From JBMNNU01 sp050942695 (GTDB lineage: Bacteria > Chloroflexota > UBA6077), in assembly GCA_050942695.1 (NCBI GenBank), contig JBMNNU010000124.1, forward strand, positions 1 to 9,201: a stretch of DNA of 9,201 nt, in the 5' to 3' direction. Below the pieces are notes generated by a model that did not search any database, was not told the origin of the DNA, and was given only the letters and a program-made list of their open reading frames with translations. Of the stretch, positions 1 to 7,600 are shown piece by piece (the stretch's first letter is position 1; every line of letters begins with the position of its first letter). The position numbers and the translations under genes were made by a program.

Positions 1-2948
1 GTCTTCCATGGCTGAAAATCGCTCCGTCCAACGATCGCATGCCTTTTCTGGGGTTCGAGATCGCTGTTGACAAGCCGGGCCATCACCTCGGCGTGCAATG
101 AGGCGACGGCAAAACGACGATGGCTGAGCACACGCTCGCGCTGTTCTGCAGTCCCACCACCGATCACCGCGCAGCACGCCTTCTCCAGGACAGGGAACTG
201 ACGGTAGTCGTTGGATTCCGCGTCTTCCTCGGGCAGAACCACAAAATGGCTAGCACCCGCACGAATGAAGTCCGTCAAAAAGACGACGTCCAGCGGTGTA
301 GAGCGCAACAGTTTGGCTAGTTCTCCTCTATCCCCATCCTCCGAGACAACGCGGTACGAGATGGAGATCCGGCAGTTGCCGTAGTAGCTTCGACTCTGCG
401 AAAGCTCGGCTTCCTGCCACCGGTTTCTCCAGGCATTGAGCCAGCGCGTAACCGCGGAGTCGTCGCGGCCACTGGAGAACACAGTGACTTGAAGACCATA
501 GGGCCGCTCGGATCTGCCGGACAGCACTTTCGCCAAAAAGCTATCGATCCCAGCGATCACAGGCTGGATCTCCCGCCCGCAGTAGGCCCCAATGCTCAGG
601 CCGTCGTCGGCATGTGGATGAAGATCCCAGTAATCCTCCAGAGTGTTACGGACCAGCTCAGATGCACGGGAAGATGAGAACAGCTCAGCGTCTTCGATAT
701 CATCTTCGTCTTCCGCGTCATAGTCGCGCAGCAGCTTCGAATCGATACCAGAGGATTTCTCATGGCAATCACCTATCAAGTGCAAGTAACCGTAGCTGCG
801 GACATTGCTGTCCAGTGCCAACGCCGCATCCTTCAGGGTGCCAAACAGCGGTCGATCCATACGGGCGAGGTCAGCAAGCCTGCTCCAGTTGCGCTCCGCC
901 AACTGTTTTCCAGTCGGCTCACGCAATGCTTCGTTTGCGTAGATTGTGAAGCTCTCTCCAAGGAAGGCATGTTGCTGCCGTATCATGTCGAGCACAGCGG
1001 GGTGTAGAGGAGTGGCAATGGCGTACTCCATGTACTGCTGCCATCGCCACCCCTCCGCACCTGCCGTCTTGGTATCCACTAAGGCAAAGGCTTTGAACAG
1101 CAGCGGCCCCATACAACTCTCTTTGTTCTTCTCTAGGAAAGCCTTGCACAGGTCGGTGTACTCTTTACGAAGATCAGTAAGCCTGTCCTCCAAGGCTGAG
1201 AAGAAGCCATGGTCTTCGTACTGACGCAGGAACTGCTGGTACAGAATCGACAGCTTCTGGACCTTGCTCATCAACGGGTCGTGCACATCCAATCCCGCAG
1301 CCTGGAGCAGATCCGCGAACTGACGATCCTGGTGGCCTATCGCTAGTCCAACCAGCCGATTGACCTCTTCCTCGTCCCTGGACAGGAAGATCTCCGCCAT
1401 GTAGGGGGTAGCGAAGGCTGGAAGGGCGTTCCCGCTGTTCTTGAAACCATCTAGCGCCCATCGATACATGTCTGCCAACAGCCTGGACTGGTGATTCTCA
1501 GGCAGCTTCCATAGGAACTCCCGCCTGGTGGACTTGCGCTCATTACCCCAAGTTACGGCCACCTCAAACTGTAAGCTCGGCTCAGCCGTCGCCGACTTCT
1601 GATACCTGACGTCATCGCCGTTTGCATCAGGACACAGCTTGGAGTGGAAGCCTGCACCGTCGGCCGTCTCGCTGCCGCTCAAATGGACGTGTCGCTTTAG
1701 GAGATCGTCTATTCCCCCTAGCGTCTTCCGGAGGAACTCCCTCGCCAACTCAGTGTCGGCAACCACTCCCGCTGGCCCGTCCTCCCCAGAGTCGAAGTCG
1801 TGCTTGAACAGCACGCTCTTCAGGGTAATCCCCTGCAGAGACTCGAGGGGAAGCAGGCTGTTGCCCCGCGCCTCCTTGACGTAGTCCCGCAGCGTTAGCC
1901 ATAAAGCCCTCAAGAAAACCTCGGGAGGAAGGCCATCTAGCTTCTTTACCTTCGGTTTTTTGTGATTTATTATTGGTCGATGGTTGATGATGCGGTGAAC
2001 CAGCGGAAAATCGACTGTCAGCAGCTTCTCACGGTCGGCCGACGATCTTTCCGTAATGTATCGACGAGTGGAAGCCAACAGTTCTGCTACGGTACCGAAG
2101 GCTCCCAACATCGCAGGATCCAACTCCTTGGTGCCCTCTTTTTTCTCGAAGCAATCGATCCGCTTCAGGGCCTTCTTGCGGGCAGATTCGTCCAGGAACT
2201 CTCCGTAGTTAAAGAAGCGCTGCGCGGGCCCAATATAGCTAGCGAAGCTCTTTTTTGCTCCCTGGTAAGCTAGACTCTGCATTGGCGGGAGATTGAAGGT
2301 CCCAAGGCTTCCCAGCAACAGCTTATAGGCATCACGCCCTGTAGAGACGTCAGTGAGGTCCAGCGCCTGCAGATAGTCGCTGATCCCGGCGAGATCTGCC
2401 AGCCCCTGCTCATACAAAGCCGCTAGCACTGAGGCCATGCTCTCGATGTATACCCCCGCATCGGCAGGATCCAGCACCAATTGGAGCTTCGACTGCACCC
2501 ATGGTGTGAAGGACCGCTTCAAGCAAAGTTTCCAGATATCATCCTGGTCGAGATGGAAAAAGTCCTTCAAGCTCGCCTGGTCGCTGATTTGATCGTACCC
2601 AGCGAACAGCGTTACGAGCGTGTCCTCCTTCTCGGGTCTAAGCAGTCTATTCCTCAGGGCGGTCAAGTTATCGTCATGGTTGTACCAGCCTTCTTCACAG
2701 ATTCGGTCAAACGTCTTTCGGTCTTCCTGCGAGCCGGAGCCTTGCCACTGCTTGCCCAGCCTGTATGCCACTCCGTAGACGAGAGTGACTCGTCGAACGG
2801 ATAGCATACGGCTGAACTGCTCCTTCAACTCCAACCCCACCTGCAGCAGCACACTAGCCGGATACGATGGCAAGACATACCTGTACACTTTGTTCCCTGT
2901 TGCCGTCCGGATTATGTACTCAACGATCGTATTCGTTAGGAAGTTCAT
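1..2948 (-). CDS. Large DptH-like defence protein, N-terminal 982 residues, truncated by the window edge (MAD8-like ATP-binding protein candidate)
   Basis: The frame is open from the ATG at 2948 to base 1 with no stop, so 982 codons are visible and the C-terminus is missing. No Walker A motif occurs in the visible part. Landmarks are a basic patch HKKPKVKK (329-336), HPAVLDMI (649-656), an acidic run at ~744-755, and LDVVFLTDF (886-894) followed by a segment rich in short beta-like runs. From memory, this order, the great length and the position downstream of F- and G-like genes resemble DptH/DndH-type restriction proteins, whose HerA/FtsK-type ATPase core lies towards the C-terminus. A P-loop is therefore expected left of base 1. 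The start is supported by the 4-nt ATGA overlap with the preceding stop and by a G-rich stretch 7 nt upstream. Likely role (inferred): DNA translocation or restriction effector acting with the two upstream products. The open frame is certain; the family is moderately sure. Confidence 0.75.
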   Translation of the reverse strand, partial: MNFLTNTIVEYIIRTATGNKVYRYVLPSYPASVLLQVGLELKEQFSRMLSVRRVTLVYGVAYRLGKQWQGSGSQEDRKTFDRICEEGWYNHDDNLTALRNRLLRPEKEDTLVTLFAGYDQISDQASLKDFFHLDQDDIWKLCLKRSFTPWVQSKLQLVLDPADAGVYIESMASVLAALYEQGLADLAGISDYLQALDLTDVSTGRDAYKLLLGSLGTFNLPPMQSLAYQGAKKSFASYIGPAQRFFNYGEFLDESARKKALKRIDCFEKKEGTKELDPAMLGAFGTVAELLASTRRYITERSSADREKLLTVDFPLVHRIINHRPIINHKKPKVKKLDGLPPEVFLRALWLTLRDYVKEARGNSLLPLESLQGITLKSVLFKHDFDSGEDGPAGVVADTELAREFLRKTLGGIDDLLKRHVHLSGSETADGAGFHSKLCPDANGDDVRYQKSATAEPSLQFEVAVTWGNERKSTRREFLWKLPENHQSRLLADMYRWALDGFKNSGNALPAFATPYMAEIFLSRDEEEVNRLVGLAIGHQDRQFADLLQAAGLDVHDPLMSKVQKLSILYQQFLRQYEDHGFFSALEDRLTDLRKEYTDLCKAFLEKNKESCMGPLLFKAFALVDTKTAGAEGWRWQQYMEYAIATPLHPAVLDMIRQQHAFLGESFTIYANEALREPTGKQLAERNWSRLADLARMDRPLFGTLKDAALALDSNVRSYGYLHLIGDCHEKSSGIDSKLLRDYDAEDEDDIEDAELFSSSRASELVRNTLEDYWDLHPHADDGLSIGAYCGREIQPVIAGIDSFLAKVLSGRSERPYGLQVTVFSSGRDDSAVTRWLNAWRNRWQEAELSQSRSYYGNCRISISYRVVSEDGDRGELAKLLRSTPLDVVFLTDFIRAGASHFVVLPEEDAESNDYRQFPVLEKACCAVIGGGTAEQRERVLSHRRFAVASLHAEVMARLVNSDLEPQKRHAIVGRSDFQPWK

Positions 2949-4615
2949 GCGTTTACCCCCGACGTCGCATTCTTCCCGGCCTCGTAGCTGTTGCGTACGA
3001 TGGAGCAGGCATCGGAAAGCTCGGCCAGGAATCCGCCAGCCCGAAGTGCCTCTGCCAGCCAACCTTCCTCGGGTTGCACCGTTCTGTTGGCAGGCAATCC
3101 GGTCCAGGCGACTGCTCGAGCCAGTTGCTCACCCTCTATCGCCACTCCATAGTGGAAGTACAGCCGCCTCAGAAAGTCGTCATATTCGCTGCGCTCCCCA
3201 GGTCTCATCAGCGTAAGTACAAGATACCGCAGCATACCATCCGTCATTGTGAAACGAGGTCCGGGCCCCTGGTAGGGGACGATGATCCCGAGCTTCTTGC
3301 CCTGAGAGATGAACATTTTGTGGCCATACTTGGTATCTGCTTCCTTGTAGAGCTTCTCCTCCGTCATCCGCGTATCAGGGTCCTTCCGAGCATTCTCTCT
3401 AAGCGCCGGAGTGCGCAATGCTTGCTGGATCTGCCCAAGCACGACTTCCAGATTCCGTTGAGCGGCTAGGCGGAGTGGCTTCGACGCCCCATCCCTAGGA
3501 GTGAAGAGCCACGCGTATCCCAGAAGGTTCTCGGCCCCAATGCCGGCCGGCGCGGGCGCATAGCGTGCGCTCTGCGCCGAGAGACTCCTGAGAACCTGGA
3601 GAGCGCATCCAGTAATCAGCAGATTTAGCCGCTCTACGGGGTCTAAGCCCGCCGACAGGAGTCGGCTGAGCTCCACGGCAAAGAGGTAGCCCTCCCGCCA
3701 GCTCTCCTCTGGACACCACTCGCAAGACAGCCATCCCGCTCCAAGTGGCTCCTCGTTCACACGCCGGCTGGTCTCAGGATCCAGTCCTTCGACAAAGTCC
3801 ACCAAGCGATCGAAAGGCGCTGTGTGGGACCCTCGTAGCCTAGATAACCCCTGCTCCAGGAGAGCGTGCAGCCTCATAGGATCTGATTCATCGTCCGAGA
3901 TGGATCCCGGATCATCTGCCCTCAGACGGGCAACGAAGTCGTCGATTTCGGCTTTATTTCTGAAAAGAGCGTTGCACAGTTGGAGGTACAGGAGCTCTCC
4001 TCCCCTAGCGAGAAACCGGTGCCTTGAAACTGTGAAGTACTTGTGAAACCTGTGAATGGCTAACTCCCAATGCGAGACTGGCTCCCGCTTTGCCACGGAG
4101 TCGTTCCAGATGGTTTCTTGAGTTATCAGACTGCTGGACACCGGGAAGAACGTCTGCGCGCACCAGCCCCGATTGAAACCAGCACCTTGAAAGCCTTGCA
4201 ACAATTCCTCAATCCATCCCACAGCCCTCGCCACACTCTTTTGATCGCTTGCGTCAATCCTCGACGCCAGAAGCTTTGACAGGTGTGAATGCTGTTCTCT
4301 GTGAGCTTCGTGGCGTGTCTCCACCCTCGATGCACCAAGAAGTGCAAATAGCTTCAAATTTAACTTCACGGGTGGTTTGTACTCTATTTGCCACTTTCCA
4401 GGCCATGAAGCGATATCAGCAGGCGAGGGGAGATGACCCGTGAGATCGACTCCATTGCTTAAACGTTTACCGCATAATGCGATAGCGAGAAACTCTGCCA
4501 ACAGTTCTACTCCGCCCTGATCAATAAAGAAGCGCTTGCCGAACAATCTGATCGCAGGGTTGTAGTCTGCTGCGCCGAAAGATGCAGGGAAGGTGCGTGG
4601 AAGCTGGAACGACAT
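2945..4615 (-). CDS. Conserved accessory protein of the defence operon, 556 aa, function unknown (DptG-like position; MAD7-like candidate)
   Basis: I do not recognise a catalytic domain in this protein. It is soluble-looking, with no signal peptide or membrane helix. Visible elements are an N-terminal segment (residues ~14-50) containing LFGKRFFIDQGG, a central helical region with HKYFTVSRHRFLARGGELL (~191-209), an acidic stretch near 233-246, a Trp/Cys patch CEWCPEESW (~298-306), and a C-terminal part (~420-535). In that C-terminal part KKLGIIVPYQGPGPRF is followed by amphipathic helices, a pattern compatible with a winged-helix fold. The C-terminal pattern and the position between an F-like ATPase and an H-like giant protein recall DptG, which is shorter in my recollection. 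The ATG at 4615 is chosen because GGAGG sits 7 nt upstream. A GTG at 4618 would add one residue but leaves only 4 nt of spacing. The start overlaps the upstream stop (TGATG) and the stop overlaps the next start (ATGA), so coupled synthesis and a shared complex are likely. Confidence 0.75.
   Translation of the reverse strand: MSFQLPRTFPASFGAADYNPAIRLFGKRFFIDQGGVELLAEFLAIALCGKRLSNGVDLTGHLPSPADIASWPGKWQIEYKPPVKLNLKLFALLGASRVETRHEAHREQHSHLSKLLASRIDASDQKSVARAVGWIEELLQGFQGAGFNRGWCAQTFFPVSSSLITQETIWNDSVAKREPVSHWELAIHRFHKYFTVSRHRFLARGGELLYLQLCNALFRNKAEIDDFVARLRADDPGSISDDESDPMRLHALLEQGLSRLRGSHTAPFDRLVDFVEGLDPETSRRVNEEPLGAGWLSCEWCPEESWREGYLFAVELSRLLSAGLDPVERLNLLITGCALQVLRSLSAQSARYAPAPAGIGAENLLGYAWLFTPRDGASKPLRLAAQRNLEVVLGQIQQALRTPALRENARKDPDTRMTEEKLYKEADTKYGHKMFISQGKKLGIIVPYQGPGPRFTMTDGMLRYLVLTLMRPGERSEYDDFLRRLYFHYGVAIEGEQLARAVAWTGLPANRTVQPEEGWLAEALRAGGFLAELSDACSIVRNSYEAGKNATSGVNA
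2956..2960 (-). promoter_or_regulatory. G-rich putative ribosome binding site of the DptH-like gene
   Basis: GGGGG, followed by a 7-nt spacer TAAACGC, precedes the ATG at 2948-2946. It is a weaker match to the anti-Shine-Dalgarno sequence than the GGAGG of the upstream gene. Translation of the large protein therefore probably depends partly on reinitiation from the ATGA overlap. Confidence 0.4.
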
Positions 4616-7600
4616 CACAGTACCTCCAGACGGCTACGGGAGAAGATGATTCGCGTCGGCGTCAGCCTTCGATCAGGCCCCAGCCGAAGCAATCTCAGGC
4701 TGCTCGCATCCCCGCCCTGTTGATTCTCAAGCAGTGCTGCACGGAACCGCTCCAACCTGTCTAAGTAGAAGGCTGACAGCCGTGCGGCTACCTCGCCCTG
4801 GTAGCGGCGAGCTACGTAGTCAAGGAACGGCAGATCCAATGCAAGCTGTTCGTCCTTCCATCTGAGAACTAGCCTCTCGCTGCTGCCAGGGACAGATCTA
4901 TGTCCTCTCTTCAGGCACACTTTGAAGTCGTCAGTCGGCAGTTCTGCCAGCACCATTTGAGTGGAAGAGGCCGATGATCGACGGTTCAGCGTCAGGTAGA
5001 TACGAGAGATTCCGTCTCCGTAATCCTCGGGCAGCTTCACCCCGGTGAAGTGCTCCTGAAGCACCTGCAGCACTCGGTCTCGCCACTTCGCTTCATCTCG
5101 AGCCGACAGATGCCGATCCTGTCGAGTGATTCTCAGGTACTCGAGAAGCGTCGGCGACTGAAGGAAGGTCGCGATGTACTGTTTTCTGGCCTCGTCCATC
5201 AGGGGGGCGAAGAAGTACACTAGCCTGCGGATCTGGGCGCGCTCTTCTGGGCCCACTATCTCTCCGTCGCCCCTCAACTTTCGGGCCAGGCCAAGGGCCT
5301 CCCCGGTTAATGGGAGTGCATCCGCATTGTTGCTCCATGCGCCGCGCTCAAACAACGGCTCCAGCATCACCCCGAAGCCGGCGTCACGCATACGGCGAAC
5401 CGGTAGCAACTGATCGGCCTCGGGAAGCTGAGCCTGTCCATCATCTCCAAAGAAACGGTTAGAGAAGAGAAACGATACCCGCGCGGCCTCCAAGGCCACC
5501 TCGCCGAGTCTCCGGACCTGTGAGCATCCTTTTCCGCCAGTAAGTGCGTAGGCCAGATGTCCGACCATCTGCCGCATGGTGAGACGAACACCGTACTCGT
5601 ACAGACGGCGGTAAATGAGCTCTATTCGTCTTAGCACCATCTCCGGATTGGCTTGGATCAAGCGAACGTTAGTGTAAATGTGACAGGGCGTGGTGACTGG
5701 ACAAGAGTTGCATGCCTCCCAGTTCTGGTCATTCAGCATCTTTTCGAACACAGCCAAGGCAGTATCGATGCTGTCTGTACGGCCTACGTTTAGTAGGAGG
5801 AAGCGTTCACCTAGGACCGGCACTGCATCGTCGGCCTCCAGTGCCCGAAGCAGGTCACTTTGGACTTGGTGCGGCTCTGTCGCACCAATTCTGGTGCCTC
5901 TGGCGGCCTTGAGCAGGGTTCCAGTGTTGGAAACGATGAGATAGGTTTGGTTTCCTGCCGCAGCCTTCTCCAGCACCTCTGTTCGCTGCGACTCGGGCAG
6001 TTCGCTCATATCCTTCACTATCACAACGCCGGACTCGGGGATCTCAACGATTGGGCTTGGCTCCATCGGCTTCTTGGCCAATCTCTCGTGGACCTCCGCT
6101 GCGATGGTCGTCTTGCCGTCACCTGCATTGCCAGTTAGGATCATGCTGCCGCGCTGCTCTACCAGCCTCTCCAACACAGTTTCGGTTAACGGGTTAGGTA
6201 CGTGGATACTCTGAAAGTACGGGTTGGAGATGTGGGCTTCCGCTATCGCGGCATCGTTGCCTGCCGAAGCGCTGGTCAAAGTATTTAGATAGGCAACAAA
6301 TGGGTTCAGATGTCCAATATCAGGGGCAGGTTCCGTATCTTTATGCACGGCATCCACGGTGTCTTTTCGAGAATCGGGGACTGTATGCTTCCCATCGGTC
6401 GTTCCCATCGGGAGCTTCTGCGTTTCGACCTTCTCGCGGCCTCGCCCAAGAAATCCTGCATGCATCTCCTCCACCGACCCGAACCGGACATCTTCCTTCG
6501 TGCCAACGGCTCGGTCCAGCCAGTCCAGCCATTCATTCGGCAGCTCGGTACTGATGTCTTTGGGGCGAACAGGAACGTCGCCGATCGCAGGGCTTTCGTA
6601 AGGCCTTCGGCCATAGACCCACTCCCAGAGCGTAACGCCAAGCGCGAACAGGTCGCCGTCCGGGGCAAACTGCATTTCCGTCCCCAGGATCCTGTCCGGC
6701 GGCACGTATCCAGCAGTGCCCTGAAACTCGTCGATCCTCGGTGAACCGGTTACGCTGAAGTCGATCAAGAGTGGCTCCCCATCTCTCCTGATCAGTATGT
6801 TGTCCGGCTTAACATCTCCGTGGACAAGGGGGCTAAGTTCACCCTCCTCATTACGCCGTTGGTGAAAAGCCTTCAACGCGTCCATCATCCCAAGCACAAC
6901 CCGCCGAAATGCATCTGAGTCTGGCCGCTCACCACGCTCGATCTTTTTCCGAAGGGTTTCGCCTTCGACGTATTCCATCACGAGGAAATATCGGTCGTTG
7001 TTCCAGTGACCCATCCTGCCGTCCAGATGAACGACATGGTCAGATCTCAACGATTCCGCGAACGTCTCCTCGGCGAAGATCCTCTCTCTCGGCACCTCCC
7101 TGTGGAACAGCTTTATCGCCACCAACTCCTGTCGATGCGTTCGAGCTCTGTAGACCTGCGCCTCCGACCCTTCTCCTACAAGCTCTTCGATCTCGAACAG
7201 GTCGTGCTGGGCACCAGGCTCTAGCCGAGGGTTCACAACGCGCGCTGAGCCATATTCTGCTGTTACATTCTCGGTGCGAAAGGACTCCTCCATTGCATGT
7301 GCGTCCTTCAGTCGGGCTGCCCAGTCGGAAACCACTGCGTCCCGAATGGCCGCTATCGCCATATCGGGGACCCCCTTCTCTGACAGCTTACGAAGCTGCG
7401 AATCGGTTAAACGTCCACCCTGTGCGGTCAATTTCCGAACAGCAGAGAACGGCTTCTCCCCCGTAAGCAACTGATATGCGATTACGCCGAGGCTGAATAG
7501 ATCGGTGCCTTCATCGATGTCTTTCCAATCGAGCAGCTCTGGAGCCGTGTAGCCATCGTCCTTCAGTCCACCGGCATTTGGAAGCACGGTTGGCTCCCCG

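Noticed and set aside
121..180. VIGGGTAEQRER in the third gene as a Walker A motif
   Set aside because: It lacks the Lys-Ser/Thr pair required for phosphate binding (GxxxxGK[ST]).
1..2948. Left third as a decayed, frameshifted or non-coding region, suggested by many small frames
   Set aside because: Translating the minus strand from the ATG at 2948 gives 982 codons without a stop. The small frames are shadows and the gene only appears missing because its stop lies outside the window.
2867..3469. 200-residue open frame on the plus strand
   Set aside because: It lies antisense across the junction of two well-supported minus-strand genes, has no recognisable domain and is typical of a shadow frame in GC-moderate coding DNA.
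6909..7466. 185-residue open frame on the plus strand
   Set aside because: It is antisense to the catalytic kinase domain, whose HGD, AIK and glycine-loop motifs are all in the minus-strand frame; the plus-strand product is low-complexity and rich in Arg, Ser and Pro.
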